Assembly (NCBI GenBank): GCA_023404345.1
Contig: JAEYCB010000025.1
Span: 56,630 to 120,629 of the forward strand
DNA from: Bacillota bacterium
GTDB taxonomy: Bacteria > Bacillota > Clostridia > Christensenellales > Aristaeellaceae
Length of the DNA stretch: 64,000 nt
Direction of reading: 5' to 3'
The notes beneath the pieces were generated by a model. The model worked only from the letters and a program-made list of their open reading frames with translations. It did not search any database and was not told the origin of the DNA. The translations under genes and the position numbers were made by a program. Below, one piece after another: positions 25,283-33,784 of the stretch (the stretch's first letter is position 1; the number at the start of each line of letters is the position of its first letter).

Positions 25283-26845
25283 TTAGGCCACAAACGTCAG
25301 GAAATAGGTCAAGGAATCCTGAAGCGCCGCCAGACATGCCTGAATAATGTTGGAGCTAACACCCGTGGTGGTCCACACGTGGCTCCCGTCGGTGCTTTCA
25401 ATCAGCACACGCACCACGCTGGCGGTGCCTCCACTGTCAATGACACGCACCTTAAAATCACGCAGGCGCATGCGTTCTACCTGCGGGTAAAATACCAGCA
25501 GCGCCTTACGAAGCGCCAGGTCCAGCGCATTCACAGGGCCATCGCCCTCGGCGGCGTTGATCTCTTCGCGTCCATCCACGCTCACCTTGATATATGCCTG
25601 AGCACTGCGCTCGTCACGCTGGTTGCCCGAAAGCACGTGAAAGTCGCGCACCTCAAAGTATTTTCTGCTCATACCCAGCGTGTCCAACGCCATCAGGTCA
25701 AAGCTGCCGTCGGCGCTCTCATAGGCGTAGCCGCGCAGTTCTCGTCTCTTGAGCCGTTCGGTCACGCGCTTGACGCGCGGATCGTCCCGGCTGATGTCGG
25801 GCAGCAGGCGCTTAAGGCGTGCATACACGCCGGTACGCCCCACCTGCTCGCTGAGCAGAAAGCGCCGCTGGTTGCCCACGCTTTCCGGCGCGATGTGCTC
25901 AAAGCTGGCTGCATCCTTCACCACGCCGTCGATGTGCATGCCGCCCTTATGCGCGAAGGCGCTGTATCCCACATATGGCGCGCGGGGATTCGGGGTCAGG
26001 TTCATCACTTCCAGAATCTCACGCGTGGTCTGTGTCAGCGTATGCAAATTTTCCGGCGGCACCAGCTCATAGCCCATTTTTAGTTGAAGCGTGGCCAGCA
26101 ATGTGCTCAGGTTGGTGTTTCCGCATCGCTCCCCTACCCCTCCCACAGTGGCTTGCACCATGGTTGCACCCGCACTGACGCATGCCAGGCTTCCTGCCAC
26201 GGCCAGGCCCATGTCATCATGGCAGTGGATGCCTACGCGCGCACCGTCCAGCGCACACAGCACCTCTACCGTGCGGGCACGCAAGGTGTCCGGCAACGTG
26301 CCTCCCTTGGTGTCACAAAGCACCAGCATGTCCGCGCCGCCCTGTCGCGCCGCCCGCAGAGCTTCCATGGCATAGTCCCGGTCATAATCTGCGCCATCAA
26401 AAAAATGCTCGGCGTCAAAAAGCACGCGCCGTCCCTGCGAGGCCAGATAGGCCACGCTTTCACGGATCATCCGCAGGTTTTCCTGTGGCGCCACGCGCAG
26501 CACGTCCGTTACCTGCCGGATATCTGCCTTGCCAAAAATGCTCACCACCGGCTGCTCCGTACGCACAAGTGCAGCCAGGCCTGCATCCTCCGCAGGTTTC
26601 ATGCCCGCGTGACACGTACTGCCAAATGGCACCAGCACCGCATGGGTGAGAAAGGGAGTCTTGCGCGCCTCCTCAAAAAAGGCCTCATCCTTGGGATTGC
26701 CAGTAGGGTTTCCGCCCTCGATGAGGGGCACGCCCAACCGATCCAGCGCTAGGGCAATCTTGCGCTTATCCGAAAGCGAGTGTTCCACGCCTTCACCCTG
26801 CGCGCCATCACGCAGAGTAGTATCCAAAAGCTCGATGCGCTGCAT
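25283..26845 (-). CDS. cimA: Citramalate synthase
   Basis: A 520-residue member of the isopropylmalate synthase superfamily, condensing acetyl-CoA with pyruvate to (R)-citramalate, the entry to the threonine-independent isoleucine route. The catalytic core is visible: DTTLRDGAQ near the start, HCHDDMGLAV (metal-binding His), NERCGNTNL-like ERCGNTNLSTLLATLQ, and the GYSAFAHKGGMHIDGV segment. The C-terminal third is the regulatory LeuA dimer domain. The Q after RDG and the AHKGG motif fit the long CimA subgroup better than LeuA. ATG 26845 follows AAAGGAG; the longer frame to 26929 is unsupported. It is the third gene of a minus-strand run with a serine hydrolase 13 nt upstream. Confidence 0.87.
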   Translation of the reverse strand: MQRIELLDTTLRDGAQGEGVEHSLSDKRKIALALDRLGVPLIEGGNPTGNPKDEAFFEEARKTPFLTHAVLVPFGSTCHAGMKPAEDAGLAALVRTEQPVVSIFGKADIRQVTDVLRVAPQENLRMIRESVAYLASQGRRVLFDAEHFFDGADYDRDYAMEALRAARQGGADMLVLCDTKGGTLPDTLRARTVEVLCALDGARVGIHCHDDMGLAVAGSLACVSAGATMVQATVGGVGERCGNTNLSTLLATLQLKMGYELVPPENLHTLTQTTREILEVMNLTPNPRAPYVGYSAFAHKGGMHIDGVVKDAASFEHIAPESVGNQRRFLLSEQVGRTGVYARLKRLLPDISRDDPRVKRVTERLKRRELRGYAYESADGSFDLMALDTLGMSRKYFEVRDFHVLSGNQRDERSAQAYIKVSVDGREEINAAEGDGPVNALDLALRKALLVFYPQVERMRLRDFKVRVIDSGGTASVVRVLIESTDGSHVWTTTGVSSNIIQACLAALQDSLTYFLTFVA

Positions 26846-26858
26846 GGAGCGTCTCCTT

Positions 26859-27917
26859 TCAGCGGCATGCCGCAGCATAGACCGCATTGTGCAAAAGGCG
26901 TCTGACCCGGTAAATATCCAGGCTGTCACGTGAAGGGCAAACGCGGTTGGTCAAGAAAATCACATACAGGCCGCTTGTGGGGTCCAGTGCAAAGCTGGAG
27001 CCGGTAAAACCTGTATGCCCCACCGTTTCGCGGGGGAAAAGGTCGCCGGTATAGCCATTGTCGTACGCCGGCAGATAGAATGATAGTCCCCGGCCCTGCG
27101 CCATATCAAGAGTATGGTTGCGCATAGCAAGTTCCACCGTGGCGGGACAGAGGTAGTATGTGCCATCAGGTAGCTGACCGCGATGACAGAGCATCTGCAA
27201 AAACAGGGCCAGGTCGTCCATATTGCCAAACACACCCGCATTGCCCGCTACGCCGCCCAGAAAGCGCGCGTTCTCATCGTGTACCACACCCTGAAGGCAA
27301 CGGCCATCATCCTGCATTTCGGTGGCAGCGATGTTTCCATCCTGAGGCAGGTAGCCGGTATCGCGCATTTTAAGGGGCCAAAAGACCTCCTTTATCGCCA
27401 GTTCATTCAGGCTCATGCCATAGAGGCATTCCAGCAACTGTCCCAGCAAAATGAACCCCGCGCAGCAGTAGCGCACCCGCGCGCCTGGCGGAGAGGCCAA
27501 AGGCGCATTGAGGATCGTTTCCGCGCTGTTTTCCGGTATACTCGAAAGCTCCCAGAGATGAAGCCCTGTAGGAAACCCTGCCGTGTGCGTCAAAATCTGC
27601 GCAATAGTGATGTCGCTCTTATCCGGCGGTGCGTCCAGAAATGTACCCAGCCGGTCCCACAGGCACAATTTGCCCGCTTCCATGGCACGCAAAGTCAGCA
27701 TGCCCACCACCAGCGGTTTTGTGATGGAAGCCAGGTCATAGCGGGTATGCTCGTTGGTCAGGGGTGCATCGTCGTCGATAGACAGGCGGCCATAGGCGCG
27801 GCGATAAAGCACACGTTCACCCCGGCCTACCAGCAGGCAGGCAGAAGGAAATGCGCCCGCCTCCAGCGCCCGGACAATCACATCATCCGCAAGCGAAAAA
27901 TTGGGGGTATTGCGCAT
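26859..27917 (-). CDS. Serine hydrolase, class C beta-lactamase/DD-peptidase family
   Basis: A 352-residue protein of the beta-lactamase-related superfamily (PF00144). The nucleophile motif S-x-x-K reads SITK (in DLASITKPLVVGM) and a third motif HTG occurs in GHTGFTGSSF. The second motif Y-x-N is replaced by YCCAG, so it may have esterase rather than peptidase activity. There is no signal peptide, so it is probably cytoplasmic. AGGAAG precedes ATG 27917. It lies 18 nt after the HAD hydrolase gene and 13 nt before the citramalate synthase gene; the link between these functions is unclear. Confidence 0.85.
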   Translation of the reverse strand: MRNTPNFSLADDVIVRALEAGAFPSACLLVGRGERVLYRRAYGRLSIDDDAPLTNEHTRYDLASITKPLVVGMLTLRAMEAGKLCLWDRLGTFLDAPPDKSDITIAQILTHTAGFPTGLHLWELSSIPENSAETILNAPLASPPGARVRYCCAGFILLGQLLECLYGMSLNELAIKEVFWPLKMRDTGYLPQDGNIAATEMQDDGRCLQGVVHDENARFLGGVAGNAGVFGNMDDLALFLQMLCHRGQLPDGTYYLCPATVELAMRNHTLDMAQGRGLSFYLPAYDNGYTGDLFPRETVGHTGFTGSSFALDPTSGLYVIFLTNRVCPSRDSLDIYRVRRLLHNAVYAAACR

Positions 27918-27936
27918 CTGCACACTTCCTTTGTGA

Positions 27937-28605
27937 TTATTTGGACCAGTACACCACGGTAAACCCATCTGCACCCTTCATGCGCCTTATCAGCCTGCGC
28001 TTTGGGTTCACCCCCACCTTATGGCCACAGAGCGCCAGCATGGGCGCGTCGCCCGCGCTGTCGCCATAGGCCCAGGAGGAGGCATAATCCACCATATCGC
28101 CGCGCGCGGCCAGGTCCTCGGCCAGGCGCAGGGGTTTTTGCACACCACGGCAGTTTTCGCCTGCGATCAGGCCGGTATAAACGCCGTTTTCCACATGCAT
28201 GCGTGTCCCAATAATGCGCTGGATGGGCAAATCCTCTTTCAGCGCTTCCAGGTAAAATGAGGGTGAAGCCGTGATTAATAGCACCTCTGCGCCTTCGGCA
28301 TGCCGCTGCTTAATCTCCTGCACCCCCTGGGGATACAGCCGTGGAATCAGTTCTTCCCGGCAAAAGGCACGTCCCAGCGCTTCCATGCTGGCTTGCTCCT
28401 TCTCCGCCAGGAAGGAAAGGCTCTCCCGCTTGGCCCGCTCTGCTGTGGCCAGGCGCAGGCCATAGGCCGCCGCCCACAGCGCTGCCCGCATCAGGCCCCT
28501 CGCGCTGGTCATCCCCCGCTTATGGGCGTAGCGCACAAAGCGCACGATAGAATCACCCCGAATGAGCGTTCCGTCAAAATCAAAAAGCGCATAGGGCTTT
28601 TGCAA
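27937..28605 (-). CDS. HAD-superfamily phosphatase (subfamily IB, SerB-like)
   Basis: A 222-residue haloacid-dehalogenase phosphatase. Motif I is DFDGT near residue 9 with the nucleophile Asp, the motif II Ser/Thr is in LLITASPSF, and the acidic motif IV is in YGDSAGDAPML. Subclass IB members include phosphoserine and membrane-lipid phosphate phosphatases. The start is a TTG at 28605 with AGGAGGGG 7 nt upstream; the longer frame to 28788 would run into the promoter of the divergent gene. First gene of a three-gene minus-strand run. Confidence 0.85.
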   Translation of the reverse strand: MQKPYALFDFDGTLIRGDSIVRFVRYAHKRGMTSARGLMRAALWAAAYGLRLATAERAKRESLSFLAEKEQASMEALGRAFCREELIPRLYPQGVQEIKQRHAEGAEVLLITASPSFYLEALKEDLPIQRIIGTRMHVENGVYTGLIAGENCRGVQKPLRLAEDLAARGDMVDYASSWAYGDSAGDAPMLALCGHKVGVNPKRRLIRRMKGADGFTVVYWSK

Positions 28606-28688
28606 GGTTCTTCCCCTCCTGCCAGCGTCGCGGACAAGCCGCTCCGTTGCGAGTATAGCACGATTTGCGCAAAAACGCCACTGTCCGC

Positions 28689-28717
28689 TTGCATTCGCGA
28701 CGCAGGTATGATATAAA
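28689..28717 (+). promoter_or_regulatory. Promoter of the acyltransferase-like gene
   Basis: TTGCAT (28689-28694) and TATAAA (28712-28717) with 17 bp spacing, about 40 nt before the start codon. Confidence 0.55.
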
Positions 28718-28756
28718 TGGCAATGAAACTCGTTTTTTGCTAGTTTGGAGGCGCCT

Positions 28757-29410
28757 ATGGGGAAGCTGTATACCGTTTTGCGCGGCACTGCACGTGCCGT
28801 GATGCCAAAAATGCAGGCCGAGTGGGCCGTGCCCTTTGACGGACAGCCGAGTGTTTTTTGTCCAAATCACGCAGGTGCGTTTGGCCCCATCGACATGTGT
28901 GCGTTTTTCCCTTTGAGCGATCGTTGCCATCCCTGGCTCAATGCCGCTGTGATGGACCCTAAGTTGGTGCCTGCCTATGTGCGTCAGGACTACTGGTGGC
29001 GGCCCGGCTGCAAACTGGAGCCACTCTACAACGCCACGCTGCCCTACCTGGCGGCCGCAGTGCTGCCACCCATCCTGCGCAGCGTGCCCGGCGTGCCGGT
29101 GTATCATGACATGCAGGTAATCAAAACCTTTCGCAAAAGCATCGAATACCTGCGCCAGGGCGATCATCTGATCATCTTTCCTCAGCAGCCATCGGGGTTT
29201 CAATCCCATTACCAGGAATTAAACAAAGGCTTCTTGCAGATTGCGCCCATGGCCTGGCGCACGCTGAAGCTGCGGCTCAAATTTTATCCCGTGCACATCG
29301 ACTACAAAAAGCGCTTCTTCCGCATTGGCGTGCCGGTGGAATACGATCCGGACGTGAGCTTGAAAGATCAGGAACAGCGCCTGATCGACGGCATCGCGGC
29401 TGGTATTTGA
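28757..29410 (+). CDS. PlsC-like acyltransferase-family protein
   Basis: A 217-residue protein resembling the lysophosphatidate acyltransferase fold. The segment FCPNHAGAFGPIDM takes the place of the usual N-H-x-x-x-x-D motif, with extra residues between His and Asp, and FPQQPSGFQSH replaces the F-P-E-G motif. Those changes mean activity on a different acceptor, or none, is possible. ATG 28757 has TTGGAGG upstream. It is transcribed alone, divergent from the HAD phosphatase gene and ending at a bidirectional terminator. Family assignment is moderate. Confidence 0.65.
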   Translation: MGKLYTVLRGTARAVMPKMQAEWAVPFDGQPSVFCPNHAGAFGPIDMCAFFPLSDRCHPWLNAAVMDPKLVPAYVRQDYWWRPGCKLEPLYNATLPYLAAAVLPPILRSVPGVPVYHDMQVIKTFRKSIEYLRQGDHLIIFPQQPSGFQSHYQELNKGFLQIAPMAWRTLKLRLKFYPVHIDYKKRFFRIGVPVEYDPDVSLKDQEQRLIDGIAAGI

Positions 29411-29416
29411 ACATGG

Positions 29417-29450
29417 CAAAGGGGCCGGTCCTTTCGGACCGGCCCCTTTG
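29417..29450. terminator. Bidirectional terminator
   Basis: A 15-bp perfect stem (29417-29431 with 29436-29450) between convergent genes, with TTTG on the plus side. Confidence 0.85.
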
Positions 29451-29452
29451 CT

Positions 29453-30340
29453 TTATCCCCGTTCCTCCAGCGCACGCTTTCCGATGAGGTAGCTGCCTAC
29501 CAGCCCGCTCACCGGGAACAGCGCCGGGGCCACGATGTATTCATCGATGTGCTCCAGCACCACGGGCGACTGCACATAACCGCCCAGCAGGCGCAGCGTT
29601 TCCGCTCGCACCATAGGCAGAAGAGCCGCTCGCTGCATCACACCGCCTCCCAGCAGAATACGCTGAGGGCTGACCGTCAGAATCAGGTTGACACACATCT
29701 GCGCCAAATAATATGCTTCCAGCCGGAAGGTTGGGTGATCGTCGGGCAGTTCGCGTGCATCACCTCCGATGCGCGCGCCGATGGCCGGACCGGCGGCCAG
29801 CCCTTCCAGGCAGCCATCATGATAGGGACATACGCCACGCGGATTGGGATCGTCGGGATGGGGCCGAAGCAGCATATGCCCCACCTCAGGATGCAAAAGG
29901 CCATGAACCGTGTGACCACCTACATATACACCGCCGCCTACGCCCGTACCAATGGTAATGTACACCGCGCTTTCACAGCCCTTGGCCGCGCCAAGCTCCG
30001 CCTCTGCAATCACAGCAGCATTCACGTCAGTATCAATCGCTGCGGGAATGTCACGCCCGTCAAGCAGCCCTTTAAGCAAGGGGTAATTTCGCCATTTCAG
30101 CTTAGGCGTAGAGGTGATGTTTCCATACGTGGGCGAAGCAGGATTGAGGTCCAGCGGGCCAAAGCTGCCAACTCCCAGCGCGTCAATGGCGTGATCGCGG
30201 AAGAATCCGATCATATGCGGCATTGTGATCTCCGGGGCTTCGGTAGGTATAGTCAACCGTTCCAATTCCTGTCCATCCCCGTCATACACAGCCAGCACCA
30301 TTTTGGTGCCGCCCGCCTCCAGCGCTCCGATTTTGGTCAT
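29453..30340 (-). CDS. ROK-family sugar kinase (fructokinase-like)
   Basis: A 295-residue ROK kinase. It has the N-terminal ATP loop GALEAGGTKMVLAV, the GTGVGGGVYVGG motif and the zinc-binding region HPEVGHMLLRPHPDD with CPYHDGCLEG (His and three Cys), which is characteristic of ROK fructokinases. It would phosphorylate fructose (or mannose) at C6 or C1 with ATP in the cytoplasm. The ATG at 30340 overlaps the stop of the upstream membrane-protein gene, so they are translationally coupled. ManA at 13560 and phosphoglucomutase at 43885 could process the product, but they are not linked. Confidence 0.9.
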   Translation of the reverse strand: MTKIGALEAGGTKMVLAVYDGDGQELERLTIPTEAPEITMPHMIGFFRDHAIDALGVGSFGPLDLNPASPTYGNITSTPKLKWRNYPLLKGLLDGRDIPAAIDTDVNAAVIAEAELGAAKGCESAVYITIGTGVGGGVYVGGHTVHGLLHPEVGHMLLRPHPDDPNPRGVCPYHDGCLEGLAAGPAIGARIGGDARELPDDHPTFRLEAYYLAQMCVNLILTVSPQRILLGGGVMQRAALLPMVRAETLRLLGGYVQSPVVLEHIDEYIVAPALFPVSGLVGSYLIGKRALEERG

Positions 30341-32076
30341 GGATTTCCATCTCCTTTATCTACCGTTTCGGTGGTGAATCGAAATACCTGAAAACCATCT
30401 TCCTTCGCCTCCAGCACGACAGTTATATCCTGCCCTGACTGTTGACTGAGGCAAGCCATAAACGCATCTGACGGCTGCGTACCCGCACCGGTCACCAAGC
30501 GCAGGGGACTATTTACAAAATCCACGATACGGAAGTCGTCGTGTTCATAGCCAAAGTTTGCAAACGCTGCGCAGTATCCCTCGGAATGATTGTTCCAGCC
30601 ACCCCAAGCCAAAAGCAGGTTATCCGGCTTTCCTGCGCTCCAGTCGGGGAATAGCGACCGGTCGTCACCGAGGGAAAGATCGGCGATGAACAGCCGGTCT
30701 CCATGGGCAAGCGCATAACGTTCCAACCGGGTGCAAACAGATTCGCCCTGTGAAGGATAGGGGTTATAAGTATTATGATACGCTGTTTTGGCGCAGGGCG
30801 CAAGCATCGCAGCACACATCAGTACCACCGCCACTGCCGCCGTTTGGCGCCAAACACGGCCCGAACCCCACAGCCCCGCTGCACCACTCAGCGTCAGCCA
30901 CAAGACCAGCGCGATAGCGGGCAGCAATACTGTCATGGCTGCACGGGCAGGTAGCCGTCCCATCCACGCCAGATACAGCAGCATGGCCGCCGCCGCAATG
31001 CCCGTCCCGATTGCGGCCAGAAGCGGCCACAACCGCAAGCCGCGCGGGCCGGCCAGTGCGAGCAGCCCTGCCAACGCGCACAGTCCGTCCAACGCCACAC
31101 ATGCCCAGTATGTGCCCCGGCTGCGCCGGAAGAGCACGCGCAAGGTTTCCATCATCTCCTGTAGGGAGTGGGCTTCTGCCGGCGGCTCAAATGCCGCCAG
31201 TGTCTCCGTGGTTACGCTCTCATCCAACAAACAGCCGGAAAGCGCCAGTTCCGCCATTTCTGGGGTCCATCCTGCACCCTCCAGCGCCTGCGCATCTGCT
31301 GCAGCCAGGCCCCCATAGTCGATGGCCTGTGTACGCGCCGCCTGCCAGGCCAGGTAGGAAGCATGTTCCGGCGCGGAGAGCTGCACAGCGCGCACCCCGG
31401 CTGATATGCCAAAGAGCACAGCTACTGCCACGGCTCCTGTCCCCAGCGTGCGCCAGCCGACCTTTTTCATCAGCCCCAGCGTCAGCAGCGCGCCCACCCA
31501 TATGCATAATGAGGGTAAAAAAGCCTGTGTGCGCAGCAGGTACGCCGCATACAGAAGTGCGCCGGACCCCATCGTGCCGCGAATGACATCTTTGCGTCCG
31601 GACTGCCAATCCACCGCCAGCAGCAGCCATACCGCCGCACCGCCCGCTACCACCGCTGTCAGGGTATAAGTAATGCTGGTCAGTCCCTCGGCAACTAAAC
31701 CCATCAGGTATGCTGTCCCGGTCAACCAGCCGCACCAAGAGGGCAGCGCCAGCCTCTGCGCCGCACGCATGGCAGAGAGAACGGCGGCATAGGCACTGAT
31801 CCATAAAAGCGCCACCTGCGCCACGCTGAACCAGGCCACCCCCGGCCATAGCAGGGACAGGCCATGCATCAGCCATCCCAAAAACGTATGCGTTATATAG
31901 TTGAAGCTTTCATATTCGCCACCCACCATGCCCCCGAAGGAGCGGGCCAGCAATACATCGTCTCCCAGGTCGTAATGCGGGTTGGTGCAAAAAAACACAT
32001 AAGCAAAGAAGGCTGCCACGGTTGCCGCCGCCGCAAGGCGCTGCGGCCATCGCTTTTCAACGCGTTGCACAGTCAT
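30337..32076 (-). CDS. Large polytopic membrane protein, unknown (GT-C-like)
   Basis: A 579-residue protein with about 11 transmembrane helices and a C-terminal extracytoplasmic domain (about residues 440-579). The first loop has acidic residues (HYDLGDDVLLARSFGG) in the position of the catalytic Asp loop in GT-C glycosyltransferases, which transfer sugars from polyprenyl donors. No clear family name can be given. It is in an operon with the ROK kinase and divergent from another membrane protein whose first loop reads NYPADDDFNF, so the two may have related roles in surface glycan assembly. Confidence 0.75.
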   Translation of the reverse strand: MTVQRVEKRWPQRLAAAATVAAFFAYVFFCTNPHYDLGDDVLLARSFGGMVGGEYESFNYITHTFLGWLMHGLSLLWPGVAWFSVAQVALLWISAYAAVLSAMRAAQRLALPSWCGWLTGTAYLMGLVAEGLTSITYTLTAVVAGGAAVWLLLAVDWQSGRKDVIRGTMGSGALLYAAYLLRTQAFLPSLCIWVGALLTLGLMKKVGWRTLGTGAVAVAVLFGISAGVRAVQLSAPEHASYLAWQAARTQAIDYGGLAAADAQALEGAGWTPEMAELALSGCLLDESVTTETLAAFEPPAEAHSLQEMMETLRVLFRRSRGTYWACVALDGLCALAGLLALAGPRGLRLWPLLAAIGTGIAAAAMLLYLAWMGRLPARAAMTVLLPAIALVLWLTLSGAAGLWGSGRVWRQTAAVAVVLMCAAMLAPCAKTAYHNTYNPYPSQGESVCTRLERYALAHGDRLFIADLSLGDDRSLFPDWSAGKPDNLLLAWGGWNNHSEGYCAAFANFGYEHDDFRIVDFVNSPLRLVTGAGTQPSDAFMACLSQQSGQDITVVLEAKEDGFQVFRFTTETVDKGDGNP

Positions 32077-32159
32077 TTCCTCCCTTTGCTTATTCCTTCA
32101 AAGCATAGCGGGGCCAGAAGAAAAAGTCAAGGCAGGTTTCGCCCTTTTTCGATCTGTGA

Positions 32160-32165
32160 TATAAT
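32160..32165 (+). promoter_or_regulatory. -10 element upstream of the DUF6056-like gene
   Basis: TATAAT at 32160-32165 lies 38 nt before the GTG start. No good -35 hexamer is seen (TTTCGC at 17 bp). Confidence 0.45.
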
Positions 32166-32203
32166 CAGGCAGAAAAGGCTTGACTTCGTAAGGAGGTTTT
32201 CCG

Positions 32204-33715
32204 GTGTCGAATATTTTTTCACGGCTGTGCTCCCTGAGCCTTTCCCGGCGCACGCTGGCACGGGTAATGACAGTCGTCTTTTTTGCCTCACTGATTCCGC
32301 TAATCGTCATCGCTCTATACAATTATCCAGCAGATGATGATTTCAACTTTGTTCTGCCCGTAGCGGATGCCTGGGTGCGTACCGGCTCGCTGGTGGAGGT
32401 TGTAAAGGCTATATGGAACAAGGTTCTGGTCACCTATAACTCCTGGCAGGGTGATTTTGTCTCTACGGCCCTGTTCAGCATCACGCCCATCATATTTGAC
32501 ATCAAGCTCTATTTCTTGAGCAACTGGTTTACGCTGGCCCTCCTGTGCCTGTCGGCGGGTTATCTGATCAAGGGCGTGATATGCATCCACCTTAAGGCAG
32601 ACCGTGCCGCCTTCTGGATCGTCTATGTCGCGACGATGGTGCTGGTGCTGCAGTTCATGCCGGCTATCGGCTGGAGCATCTACTGGCACAATGGCGGCAT
32701 CTACACCGTTACAGTCTGCTTTCTGGCCTTGCTGCTTGGTGTGCTTGTCCGCTGTGCAGCGCCTATGACGCGCGGGCGCAGCGCCGTGCGTGGCGTTTTG
32801 GCACTGTTGCTGGGCTTTATGCTGGGCGGCAGCTTTTACGGGCCGATGCTGGGCGCATTGGTGCTGCTTATACTGATCACCGCAGCCGCATTCCTGCTGC
32901 GTCAATCCCACCGCTGGCATAGTCTGGCCGCCCTTGCAGGCTTTGCAGTTTCGTTGGTCATCAGCATCATTGCACCGGGTAATGCCGTGCGCCAGGGGCT
33001 TAATGGCGACCCAATGAACCCGATTCAAGCCGTGGTTGTTTCCGTGTTGGAATCGTTTGATTGGGCGGGCGAATGGATGGGGCCGCAGCTTTGGGCCATG
33101 CTGCTTATTATCTTGCCTGCTCTGTGGAAACCTCTGCGGGACAGCCGCTTCAACTTCCGCAGGCCGTTTTGGGTGCTTATTGCGCTCTACGGGCTGTATT
33201 CGGCGTCCATCGTGCCTGGTGTCTACACCCGCGCCGGCTATGATACACAGCGCTATCTAAACGCCCTGTACCTGTATTTCCTGATCTTCGTTATCGGCGG
33301 GGCAATTTATCTGGAAGGCGCACTTATCCGCTGGCTGGAGCGGCAGGCGGCCTCGGGCGGTGCAGCTAATTTGCTCGTCGCTGCGCAGAACCTGGGCCAG
33401 CGCTATTGTGCGCTGCTGCTGGCTACCTGCATCGCGCTGACCGCTCTGGGGGGCTTCGCCTTCACAATCATGAACACCTCATCACTCAGCGCGGTCAAAT
33501 CCTTGCTCACGGGCGAAGCAGCACGGTTCCGCGAGGAGATGGCCGTCCGGCAGGAATACATTCGTGTAACCGACAGTGACGAGGTAGATGTGCCCGCCTT
33601 GTCGGGCCAACCATACGTATTCAAATATGACCGTCTCCCCCTGCAGGGCATTTACGGAACCGTACGCTACATGAAGATGTACTTCGAATTGTTCTATAAC
33701 GCCCAGAACCCCTAG
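32204..33715 (+). CDS. Polytopic membrane protein, DUF6056-like
   Basis: A 503-residue membrane protein with about 11 helices. The N-terminal loop YPADDDFNFV and the IYWHNGGIYT segment near residue 165 match the pattern of DUF6056/GT-C-like proteins found near glycan genes. The start is GTG 32204 with AAGGAGG 7 nt upstream. It is monocistronic, with a strong terminator after it. It probably acts in cell-envelope glycan modification, though no catalytic residue is proven. Confidence 0.75.
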   Translation: MSNIFSRLCSLSLSRRTLARVMTVVFFASLIPLIVIALYNYPADDDFNFVLPVADAWVRTGSLVEVVKAIWNKVLVTYNSWQGDFVSTALFSITPIIFDIKLYFLSNWFTLALLCLSAGYLIKGVICIHLKADRAAFWIVYVATMVLVLQFMPAIGWSIYWHNGGIYTVTVCFLALLLGVLVRCAAPMTRGRSAVRGVLALLLGFMLGGSFYGPMLGALVLLILITAAAFLLRQSHRWHSLAALAGFAVSLVISIIAPGNAVRQGLNGDPMNPIQAVVVSVLESFDWAGEWMGPQLWAMLLIILPALWKPLRDSRFNFRRPFWVLIALYGLYSASIVPGVYTRAGYDTQRYLNALYLYFLIFVIGGAIYLEGALIRWLERQAASGGAANLLVAAQNLGQRYCALLLATCIALTALGGFAFTIMNTSSLSAVKSLLTGEAARFREEMAVRQEYIRVTDSDEVDVPALSGQPYVFKYDRLPLQGIYGTVRYMKMYFELFYNAQNP

Positions 33716-33727
33716 CAGGTATGGCAA

Positions 33728-33770
33728 ACGAAGCCGCCGCCCCTATAATGGAGCGGCGGCTTCGTTTTTC
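33728..33770 (+). terminator. Rho-independent terminator
   Basis: A 13-bp stem (33728-33740 with 33753-33765) followed by TTTTTC on the plus strand. Confidence 0.9.
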
Positions 33771-33784
33771 CGAGGACTGACCCC

